Position numbers and translations under genes: made by a program. From an uncultured Christensenellaceae bacterium (GTDB lineage: Bacteria; Bacillota; Clostridia; Christensenellales; Borkfalkiaceae): a DNA stretch of 32,998 nt. Of the stretch, positions 13,628 to 20,225 are shown piece after piece. The number at the start of each line of letters is the position of its first letter. Positions within the stretch are counted from its first letter, which is position 1. The stretch spans positions 1-32,998 of the forward strand of contig CAJUOI010000023.1 of NCBI GenBank assembly GCA_910588615.1. The letters run 5' to 3'. The notes beneath the pieces are model-generated. The model was not told the DNA's origin. It saw nothing but the letters and a program-made list of their open reading frames with translations, and did no database searches.

Positions 13628-13670
13628 ATAAAAAACCGTCTGCCGTTTTGACATAAACAACCGGCGGACG
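13628..13670 (-). terminator. Terminator after the NUDIX gene
   Basis: On the minus strand CGTCCGCCG pairs with CGGCAGACG (one mismatch), followed by GTTTTTTATTT. It starts 8 bases after the NUDIX stop codon. Confidence 0.75.
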
Positions 13671-13677
13671 ATTCATA

Positions 13678-14151
13678 TTACGGGCATAAAGGCATGGGCG
13701 TCTGTGCCCGTCTTTTTAACATTTGAATGACTTCCACGTTCAGCGGGGTGACATTGTCGGGCAAATCGTCCAAATCGAAGAAACGCTGTTCGTAAACCTC
13801 GGATTCCTCCGCCCTTAACTCCCCTTCGTATTCGGTGCACAGGAACACGATTTCCGCCACGTACACTTCGTCGCCGTTGGGATAAAAGTAGTGCATCTCT
13901 TTCCCCGAGGAATGGGTGAAATATTCCAGCTTCAAACAGTTTAAGCCGGTTTCCTCGTAAGCCTCACGACGGGCGCAGTCCTCGAAGCTTTCGCCAAGCT
14001 CCATGGAACCGCCGGGGTATCCCCACATGCCGTTGTCCGTGCGCCTCTGCAAAAGGAGCTGTCCGCTCCCGTTTACGATCAGCACGCACGCGCTCGACAT
14101 GATAATGGGGGCTTTGCCCACCTTTTTGCGCAAATCCAAAATGTATCCCAT
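13678..14151 (-). CDS. NUDIX hydrolase
   Basis: A 157-residue NUDIX protein. The full catalytic box is present: GSMELGESFEDCARREAYEETGL fits G-x5-E-x7-REUxEExGU, from about residue 50. WGYPGG precedes it. Such enzymes cleave nucleoside diphosphates linked to another group, and the substrate is not predictable. The RBS GGAG stands 6 bases before ATG 14151. It lies 23 bases downstream of the ABC-F gene on the same strand, so the two are probably co-transcribed. Confidence 0.92.
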   Translation of the reverse strand: MGYILDLRKKVGKAPIIMSSACVLIVNGSGQLLLQRRTDNGMWGYPGGSMELGESFEDCARREAYEETGLNCLKLEYFTHSSGKEMHYFYPNGDEVYVAEIVFLCTEYEGELRAEESEVYEQRFFDLDDLPDNVTPLNVEVIQMLKRRAQTPMPLCP

Positions 14152-14174
14152 GTTCTTCTCCGAACTGAATTTCT

Positions 14175-15746
14175 TTACTGCATATCCACGTATTCGTCGA
14201 AGGTAACGTTTTTATCGAACGTCTTGGCGCCGTTTATCACGATGATGCGGTTGCAAACGGTGTTCATCAGCTCCTGATCGTGCGAGGTCAAGAGCATACA
14301 GCCCTTAAACGAGGTCAGCCCGTTGTTGAGCGAGGTGATGGATTCCAGATCGAGGTGCGCCGTCGGTTCGTCGAAGATGAGGAAATTCCCCCCTTCGAGC
14401 ATCATTTTGGAGAGCATACAGCGCACTTTTTCGCCCCCGGAAAGCACCTTGGCTTCCTTTAACGCCTCCTCTCCCGAAAACAACATTCTGCCAAGCCACC
14501 CGCGGAGATACTCTTCGTAATGGTCTTTGGAAAACTGCGAAAGCCACTGCACGAGCGACAGCGAGCAACCGTCGAAATACTCGGAATTGTTCTGCGGGAA
14601 ATAGGAGGACAAAATCGTCTTGCCCCACTTCACCGAGCCCGCGTCCGGTTCGGCTTTGCCCATGAGAATATCGTACAGCATGGTAACCGCCGTGGAATTG
14701 TCGGACAGTACGCCGATTTTATCCCCCTTCTGTACGGTAAAGGAAACGTTTTTAAAATACCCCTCTTTCGAAAGCCCCTCGACGATGAGAATATCGTTGC
14801 CGATTTCCCGTTCGTACTTGAAGTCGATAAACGGATACTTCCGCAGGGAGGGCTTGAAGTCGGAAATGGTAAGCTTTTCCAGCTCCTTCTTGCGCGAAGT
14901 CGCCTGACGGGACTTGCTTGCATTTGCCGCAAAGCGGGCGATAAAGTCTTTCAATTCCTGTGCGCGCTGCTCCGCCTTCTTGTTCGCGTCCTTCTGCTGA
15001 CGGGCAAGCAATTGCGAGGTCTGATACCAGAAATCGTAGTTGCCGAGGAAAAGGTTGATTTTTCCGAAATCCACGTCGCAGATATGCGTGCATACCTTAT
15101 TTAAGAAGTGGCGGTTGTGCGATACGATAATGATGGTATTCTCGAAGTCCAATAGATAGTTTTCCAGCCAGCGCACCGTCTTTAAATCGAGATTGTTCGT
15201 CGGCTCGTCCAATAAAAGCACGTCGGGATTGCCGAACAGCGCCTGCGCCAGAAGCACGCGCACCTTCTGCTTGGCGTCGAGATCGCCCATCAACATATAG
15301 TGGTACTCGTTGCCGATGTCGAGCTCGTTCAACAGCGTCTGCGCCTCGCTCTCCGCCTCCCAACCGCCGAGCTCGGCAAATTCGCTTTCGAGTTCGGAAG
15401 CGCGCACGCCGTCCTCCTCGGTAAAATCGGTATGCGCGTACAGCGCATCCTTTTCATCCATGATTTCGACGAGCCGTTTGTGCCCGAGCATGACGGTGCG
15501 CAGCACCGTTTCGTTGTCGTACTTGTTCTGGTTCTGCGCCAGAACGGACATACGCTCGTTCTTGTCCAGAGAAACGCCGCCCTTGTTCGGCTCGATTTCC
15601 CCCGAAAGCACCTTTAAAAACGTAGACTTGCCCGCGCCGTTCGCGCCGATGATCCCGTAGCAATTGCCCTTGGTGAATTTTAAATTGACGTCCTCGAACA
15701 GTTTTTTGCTGCCGTACTGTAAACTGACGCCCGTAACCTGTAACAT
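14175..15746 (-). CDS. ABC-F family ATPase (YkpA/YbiT-like) with degenerate second P-loop
   Basis: A 523-residue soluble ABC-F protein with two ATPase domains and no membrane helices. Domain 1 is complete: GIIGANGAGKST (about 32-43) and LLLDEPTNNLDL. A charged interdomain linker (about 250-320) follows. Domain 2 keeps its signature LSGGEKVRCMLSKM, Walker B FLIFDEPTAHLDLE and H-loop TSHDQELM. Its P-loop reads GVLSDNSTAVTML: the catalytic Lys-Thr (AKTT in YkpA relatives) has become Val-Thr, and EPTN is EPTA. ABC-F proteins act on ribosomes. Loss of the second P-loop Lys should make only one ATP site normal. It is first in an operon with the NUDIX gene. Confidence 0.9.
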   Translation of the reverse strand: MLQVTGVSLQYGSKKLFEDVNLKFTKGNCYGIIGANGAGKSTFLKVLSGEIEPNKGGVSLDKNERMSVLAQNQNKYDNETVLRTVMLGHKRLVEIMDEKDALYAHTDFTEEDGVRASELESEFAELGGWEAESEAQTLLNELDIGNEYHYMLMGDLDAKQKVRVLLAQALFGNPDVLLLDEPTNNLDLKTVRWLENYLLDFENTIIIVSHNRHFLNKVCTHICDVDFGKINLFLGNYDFWYQTSQLLARQQKDANKKAEQRAQELKDFIARFAANASKSRQATSRKKELEKLTISDFKPSLRKYPFIDFKYEREIGNDILIVEGLSKEGYFKNVSFTVQKGDKIGVLSDNSTAVTMLYDILMGKAEPDAGSVKWGKTILSSYFPQNNSEYFDGCSLSLVQWLSQFSKDHYEEYLRGWLGRMLFSGEEALKEAKVLSGGEKVRCMLSKMMLEGGNFLIFDEPTAHLDLESITSLNNGLTSFKGCMLLTSHDQELMNTVCNRIIVINGAKTFDKNVTFDEYVDMQ

Positions 15747-15775
15747 ACCGACCTCTCTATAAGCTATATAAAAGG

Positions 15776-15804
15776 ATTATACCATAAACGCAGGACAGAA
15801 TCAA
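15776..15804 (-). promoter_or_regulatory. ABC-F promoter
   Basis: TTGATT, a 17-base spacer and TATAAT with an extended TGG before it, on the minus strand. The start is predicted near 15769, giving a leader of about 23 bases. Confidence 0.75.
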
Positions 15805-15828
15805 ACGAAAACGCCTTAAAAAACACAG

Positions 15829-15860
15829 AAAAAGCACGCCTTCCGCAACGGAAAGCGCGC
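15829..15860 (-). terminator. rpmF terminator
   Basis: On the minus strand GCGCGCTTTCCG pairs with CGGAAGGCGTGC (two wobble pairs) around a TTG loop and is followed by TTTTT. It lies 18 bases after the rpmF stop. Confidence 0.85.
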
Positions 15861-15878
15861 AGATTCGTTTAAAACGGT

Positions 15879-16067
15879 TTAGTTTTTCTCTTCTTTCTGC
15901 GCAACGACCTCTTTGCCGTCGTAGAATCCGCAATTCTTGCAAACCCTGTGCGCAACCGTAAGCGCATGGCAATGCTTGCACTCCACCAACTGCGACGCCG
16001 TCGCCTTATAGTTTGCAAAACGATTTGCCGTTCTTCTCTTCGATTGTTTGCTCTTAGGTACTGCCAT
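15879..16067 (-). CDS. rpmF: 50S ribosomal protein L32
   Basis: A 62-residue L32. It begins MAVPKSKQSKRRTANRFANYK and carries a four-Cys zinc ribbon, CKHC then CKNC (about residues 30-46). This is the zinc-containing form. RBS AGAGAGGTGG precedes ATG 16067. It follows yceD by 33 bases, the standard bacterial yceD-rpmF pairing, and a terminator closes the unit. Confidence 0.97.
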   Translation of the reverse strand: MAVPKSKQSKRRTANRFANYKATASQLVECKHCHALTVAHRVCKNCGFYDGKEVVAQKEEKN

Positions 16068-16100
16068 TTGAATCCACCTCTCTTTTCCGTATTTTTCCCG

Positions 16101-16511
16101 TTAATCGTAATCGGGAATCTGACACGCGTCCGAACACAAAAACGTACTCGGCAACGCGAACACAACCGCATCCCGCACCGCTTCGTCCAGCTTAATGACG
16201 TTGCGGTATCCGTAGGTCTCGCCGTCGCCGACGCCCTCTTCGAACACGGCGTACAGCTCGCCGACGTAAGTGCGCTCCGCTTCCTCCAGACAGCGCGAGC
16301 ACTGCCCTTTCAACGAAAAGGTTACGCTTCCGCAAACCTCCGTCTTTCCGTCTTCGTTTAAAATCTCGTATCCGAGCTCCACCCGCACGGGAGATGAGAA
16401 CGATACGAGCGGAATATCCAGCAGCGTACCGTCCGCCTCGCACTCAAACGAGAGAGAACCTTGGTACTGTTTCAGCGCCAGTGCACGGCGTACGTCGATT
16501 TCTGAAATCAT
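16101..16511 (-). CDS. YceD/DUF177 family protein, short C-terminus
   Basis: A 136-residue DUF177 protein, shorter than the usual 160-175. The first Cys pair (CSRCLE) and the LDEAVRDAVVFALPSTFLC motif are present. It stops right after LCSDAC, before the GLCPxCGxNLN segment that normally ends the family. The other frames downstream do not encode the missing part. I chose ATG 16511 because a strong promoter lies immediately before it. A longer reading from 16574 would run through that promoter. The role is unclear. In other bacteria it is linked to 23S rRNA metabolism and is co-transcribed with rpmF. Confidence 0.82.
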   Translation of the reverse strand: MISEIDVRRALALKQYQGSLSFECEADGTLLDIPLVSFSSPVRVELGYEILNEDGKTEVCGSVTFSLKGQCSRCLEEAERTYVGELYAVFEEGVGDGETYGYRNVIKLDEAVRDAVVFALPSTFLCSDACQIPDYD

Positions 16512-16521
16512 TGACTTCAAA

Positions 16522-16550
16522 AGTATAAAGGATTTCTTACGCTTTGTCAA
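16522..16550 (-). promoter_or_regulatory. yceD-rpmF promoter giving a near-leaderless mRNA
   Basis: A perfect TTGACA, a 17-base spacer and TATACT on the minus strand. The start point should fall near 16515, only about 4 bases before ATG 16511. No Shine-Dalgarno sequence fits in between. Confidence 0.8.
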
Positions 16551-16586
16551 TCTTTTTTGATTGCAAAATCGCAAGATTTTAAAAAA

Positions 16587-17780
16587 TCAGAGAAGCGCCG
16601 CCGTTTCGCGCGCTATCACGAGCTCTTCGTTGGTGGGGATCACCAGAACTTTCACGCGGGACGCGTCCGTCGAAATCTCGCGGATACTGCCGTCGTTCGA
16701 CTGCTCGTTGCGGGTATCGTCCAGCTCCACGCCGAACGCCTCCATCCCGCCGACGATAGCCTTGCGCACGTGCGGCGTATTTTCGCCCACGCCCGCCGTA
16801 AACACGATGCAGTCCAAGCCGCCCATTGCCGCCATATACGCGCCCACGTACTTTTTGCAGGAATACGAGAACATGTCGAGCGCCAGACGCGCGCGCTCGT
16901 TGCCTCCGTCCTTCGCCTGCGTCAGATCGCGGAAGTCGCTCGAAACGCCCGAAACGCCGAGCATTCCGCACTGCTTGTTCAGATAGGTCAGCCCCTCCGC
17001 GAAACTCAAGCCCTTCTTTCGGCACAAAAATTCCACGGCGGCGTAGTCGATATCGCCGCTGCGCGTACCCATGGGCACGCCCGCAAGCGGCGTGAAACCC
17101 ATGCTCGTATCGACGCACTGCCCGCCCTTTACCGCCGAAATGGACGAACCGTTGCCGAGGTGGCAGGTTACGATTTTCAGTTCGACGGGATTCTTGCGCA
17201 GATACTTCGCGGCCTCTCCCGCAACGAATTTGTGCGAGGTGCCGTGCGCGCCGTAGCGGCGCACCTGATACTTTTTATAGTCGTTGTAGTCGATCGCGTA
17301 CAGCTTCGCATAGTCCGGCATCGTCTGATGGAAGGAGGTATCGAACACGAGCGCCATTTTTTTGTCCGGCATCACCGCGCGGCAGGCGTTTACGCCGAGG
17401 ATCGCCGCAGGATTGTGCAGGGGCGCAAGCTCTTTGATTTCATCCATGGTTTTCATGACCTCGTCGGTTACGAGCGTCGTTTCGGTGAACGCCTCTCCCG
17501 AAGCGACGACGCGGTGTCCCACGGCGTCGATTTCGTCCATAGATTTCACGACGCCCGCTTCCGCGTCGGTCAGTTCCTTTAACACGAGGGAAATTGCCTC
17601 CGTATGGTTAGGCAGCTCCCTGTCGATAACGAAGGTCTTGCCGTTCGCCTTGTGCGTGAGCTTGCCGCCCGAAATGCCGATGCGCTCGCAGGTGCCCTTT
17701 GCAATCGCCTCTTCCGCAGCCATGTCGATGAGTTGGTATTTCAGCGAGGAACTCCCCGCATTGATCACGAGAATTTTCAT
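16587..17780 (-). CDS. ackA: Acetate kinase
   Basis: A 397-residue acetate kinase that converts acetyl phosphate and ADP to acetate and ATP in the cytosol. Signature 1 is VINAGSSSLKYQLI (residues 4-17). Signature 2 is DTSMGFTPLAGVPMGTRSGD. VFDTSFHQTMP, RYGAHGTSHKFV, HLGNGSS and TAGVGENTPHVRK complete the active site. Length matches the family. RBS AGGAGGAG overlaps the pta stop region, and the gene starts 9 bases after pta. The pair is an operon for substrate-level ATP formation. Confidence 0.98.
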   Translation of the reverse strand: MKILVINAGSSSLKYQLIDMAAEEAIAKGTCERIGISGGKLTHKANGKTFVIDRELPNHTEAISLVLKELTDAEAGVVKSMDEIDAVGHRVVASGEAFTETTLVTDEVMKTMDEIKELAPLHNPAAILGVNACRAVMPDKKMALVFDTSFHQTMPDYAKLYAIDYNDYKKYQVRRYGAHGTSHKFVAGEAAKYLRKNPVELKIVTCHLGNGSSISAVKGGQCVDTSMGFTPLAGVPMGTRSGDIDYAAVEFLCRKKGLSFAEGLTYLNKQCGMLGVSGVSSDFRDLTQAKDGGNERARLALDMFSYSCKKYVGAYMAAMGGLDCIVFTAGVGENTPHVRKAIVGGMEAFGVELDDTRNEQSNDGSIREISTDASRVKVLVIPTNEELVIARETAALL

Positions 17781-17789
17781 AACTCCTCC

Positions 17790-18839
17790 TTATTTCAACG
17801 AAGCTTGCACTGCGGTGATCGCCACCGCGCAGACGATGTCCGCCGACTTGCAGCCGCGCGACAAATCGTTGAGGGGCTTTGCGAAGCCCTGACAAATGGG
17901 ACCGATCGCCTGAAATCCGCCCAAACGTTCGGCGATCTTGTAGCCGATGTTGCCCGCCTGCAAGTCGGGAAAAATGAACACGTTGGCGTGCCCCGCAACG
18001 CGCGAATCGGGCGCTTTGATTCTTGCGACCTCGGGCACGAGCGCCGCGTCGAATTGCAATTCGCCGTCGATTTCGAGCTCCGGCGCCTTCCCCTTGGCAA
18101 TTTTCACCGCTTCCTGCACGAGAGTTACGTTATCGTGTTTTGCGCTGCCCATGGTGGAGAAGGAAAGCATCGCCACCTTCGGCTCGATCCCCGCAATCGC
18201 CTTCGCGCTCTTGGCGGTATCGATCGCCATATCGGCAAGCCCTTCCGCCGTATAGGTAGGGTTCAGCCCGCAATCGGCAAAGAAAATAACTTCGTCGTTG
18301 ATATATTTATTCCCCGCAAGCGGCGGAACGAGCAACGTAAAGCTGGAAACCTGCGAAGCGCCTGCGGCGGTCTTGATGACCTGCAAGCCGGGACGCAGCG
18401 TATTCGCCGTAGAATGGCACGCACCCGAAACGAGTCCGTCCGCATCGCCCGCCTTTAACATGAGCGCGCCGAAGAACGTAGATTCCTTCGCCTGCTCCAA
18501 CGCCTGCTCCTGCGTCATGCCCTTTGCCTTTCTCAGCTCGTACAAGAGGTTCGCGTATTCCTGCAATTTAGGCGAGGTCGCGGGGTTGACGATCTCTACG
18601 CCCGACAAATCGACCTCGGGGTTATTGATGCGGATCTGCGCCGCGTCGCCGAGCAATACGATGCGTGCGATTTCTTCCTCCACGCACTCCGCCGCAGCCT
18701 CGACCACGCGCCTGTCCTCGCCCTCGCAGAGAACGATTTTACAATTCTTGGACGCCGCGTTTCTTTTCAATTCGGTTACGAAATCCTCGCGCACCACCTT
18801 TTTCACCGCGCCCTTCACTCTGTCAAAAAATCCTGCCAT
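17790..18839 (-). CDS. pta: Phosphate acetyltransferase
   Basis: A 349-residue phosphotransacetylase (acetyl-CoA + phosphate to acetyl phosphate + CoA). Motifs: SGACHSTANTLRPGLQVI, DCGLNPTYTAEGLADMA, FPDLQAGNIGYKIAERLGG and GPICQGFAKPLNDLSRGC. A roughly 20-residue N-terminal stretch (MAGFFDRVKGAVKKVVRED) precedes the core. ATG 18839 is preceded by GGAG at 8 bases. A longer frame to 18905 would read into the promoter region. Its product is the substrate of ackA directly downstream. Confidence 0.97.
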   Translation of the reverse strand: MAGFFDRVKGAVKKVVREDFVTELKRNAASKNCKIVLCEGEDRRVVEAAAECVEEEIARIVLLGDAAQIRINNPEVDLSGVEIVNPATSPKLQEYANLLYELRKAKGMTQEQALEQAKESTFFGALMLKAGDADGLVSGACHSTANTLRPGLQVIKTAAGASQVSSFTLLVPPLAGNKYINDEVIFFADCGLNPTYTAEGLADMAIDTAKSAKAIAGIEPKVAMLSFSTMGSAKHDNVTLVQEAVKIAKGKAPELEIDGELQFDAALVPEVARIKAPDSRVAGHANVFIFPDLQAGNIGYKIAERLGGFQAIGPICQGFAKPLNDLSRGCKSADIVCAVAITAVQASLK

Positions 18840-18851
18840 GTAAATTTCTCC

Positions 18852-18880
18852 TTGATTTATTGCAACGTTTCGTGTATAAT
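18852..18880 (+). promoter_or_regulatory. tmcAL promoter
   Basis: TTGATT, a 17-base spacer and TATAAT on the + strand. The start is predicted near 18887, giving a leader of about 70 bases. The promoter lies inside the 5' leader of pta. Confidence 0.65.
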
Positions 18881-18919
18881 AACGGTACGGAATCCGTTCC
18901 GTCATTCCGTATTATACAC
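18872..18919. repeat. Interrupted palindrome between pta and tmcAL
   Basis: GTGTATAAT (18872-18880) and ACGGAAT (18887-18893) are mirrored by ATTCCGT (18904-18910) and ATTATACAC (18911-18919). The two outer arms contain the two facing -10 elements. Each transcript would begin with part of this palindrome. Confidence 0.65.
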
Positions 18920-18939
18920 CTTTTAAAATAAAATGTAAA
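18911..18939 (-). promoter_or_regulatory. pta-ackA promoter
   Basis: TTTACA, a 17-base spacer and TATAAT on the minus strand. The start is predicted near 18904, about 65 bases before the pta ATG. The -35 lies close to the tmcAL RBS. Confidence 0.75.
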
Positions 18940-18956
18940 GAACAGGCGGTGAAAAA

Positions 18957-20177
18957 ATGAAATTTTGTGCTGTAATTTGCGAATATAACCCCTTTCACAA
19001 CGGACACAAATATCAGCTCGACGAAATCAGGGAGAAGAGCGGCTGCGACAAAATTCTCTGCGTCATGAGCGGAAACTTTACCCAGCGCGGCGAAGCCGCC
19101 GTATTCGACAAGTATACGCGCGCCCGCCACGCCGTGGAAAACGGAGCGGATGCCGTCATCGAGCTGCCCGCGGCGTTTGCGGTAGCGCCTGCGGAAATTT
19201 TCGCAGAGGGCGCCGTGCGCCTGATTTCCTCCGTCCCCGCCGTATCCGCGCTTGCCTTCGGCTGCGAAAGCGGTACCGCGCAGAGCTTTCTTGCCGCGGC
19301 GAACGCGATGCGCTCGGAGGACAAACAGCTGAAAGCCGCCATCAAGGAAAACATGAAGGACGGCACCTCGTACGTGAGGGCGCGCACGCAGGCGGTGTTA
19401 AAATTCAACGCCGATATCGACGAAGCGCTGCTCACCTCCCCCAATAATATTTTGGGCGTGGAGTACTGCCGCGCGCTTTTAAACGCGGGCGGCAAAATCG
19501 CCCCCTTCCCCATTCCCCGCGTGGGCGGCGGATACGCGGACGGCGAGTTAAAACCCGATTTCTCGTCGGCTACCGCGCTTCGCGCCGCCATGCACGAAGA
19601 AAAGACGCCCGTACGCGCGTTAAAGCGCAACCTGCCCGAAAGCGTTCTGGACGACGTTTTGAATTTCACCCCTTTCCCCTACGGCAAAGTCGCGCTGAGC
19701 GCGCTCGTTACCGCAAAAAACGAGGAGATCGCGGAAACCGCCGACTGCTCGGAGGGATTGGAAAACCGCTTGAAGGCGCTTACGCGCAGCAACCCCGAGT
19801 ACGCCGAAATGCTGAAAAAAGCGACGACGAAGCGCTATACCCTTTCACGGTTAAAGCGGATTCTGGCGCAAAATCTTCTCGGTCTGAAATTGAAGGAGCT
19901 CAAAGAATTTTTGAGCGCGTCCCTCTATTTAAAGACGCTTGCCATCGAAAAATCGGACGCGGAGAATATTTTAGCCGAGCTCGCAAAGAGTTCCTTCCCC
20001 GTGATCGCCCGCAAGAGCGATGCAATCGCACTGAAAAAAAGCGCCCTTGCCTGTTTCGAAAAGGACGTACGCGGCGTAGACTTATACAACGTACTAACGG
20101 GCTCGACAACGAACGAATACGAAACGCTGTTCGTAACGCGAACGGAAACCAAAAAGAAAAAAGAAAAGAAGAAGTAA
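18957..20177 (+). CDS. tmcAL: tRNA(Met) cytidine acetate ligase
   Basis: A 406-residue TmcAL (YlbM) protein. The nucleotidyl-transfer motif is CEYNPFHNGHKYQL (residues 8-21, with HNGH), followed by SGNFTQRGEAAVFDKYTRARHA and, later, SPNNILGVEYCRAL. The enzyme uses ATP and free acetate to form N4-acetylcytidine at the wobble base of elongator tRNA-Met. It is divergent from pta-ackA, whose end product is acetate. The C-terminus ends in a very basic tail (KKKKEKKK). Start ATG 18957 has AGGCGGTG upstream. Confidence 0.95.
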   Translation: MKFCAVICEYNPFHNGHKYQLDEIREKSGCDKILCVMSGNFTQRGEAAVFDKYTRARHAVENGADAVIELPAAFAVAPAEIFAEGAVRLISSVPAVSALAFGCESGTAQSFLAAANAMRSEDKQLKAAIKENMKDGTSYVRARTQAVLKFNADIDEALLTSPNNILGVEYCRALLNAGGKIAPFPIPRVGGGYADGELKPDFSSATALRAAMHEEKTPVRALKRNLPESVLDDVLNFTPFPYGKVALSALVTAKNEEIAETADCSEGLENRLKALTRSNPEYAEMLKKATTKRYTLSRLKRILAQNLLGLKLKELKEFLSASLYLKTLAIEKSDAENILAELAKSSFPVIARKSDAIALKKSALACFEKDVRGVDLYNVLTGSTTNEYETLFVTRTETKKKKEKKK

Positions 20178-20205
20178 GAAACGGCGGTCTTTCGACCGCC
20201 GTTTC
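20178..20205. terminator. Bidirectional terminator hairpin
   Basis: GAAACGGCGGTC, loop TTTC, GACCGCCGTTTC: a perfect 12-bp stem starting directly at the tmcAL stop and lying 20 bp past the end of the convergent protease gene. It has T-rich arms but only short T runs beyond. Confidence 0.7.
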
Positions 20206-20225
20206 GATTACCGTTTAATTTGCGT

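Noticed and set aside
16557..16590. ackA terminator
   Set aside because: AAAATC/GATTTT can pair around TTGC, but the stem is AT-only and lacks a T run. Not strong enough to list.
16557..18458. Long + strand frames opposite ackA and pta
   Set aside because: Shadow frames of strongly conserved genes. No plausible start signals.
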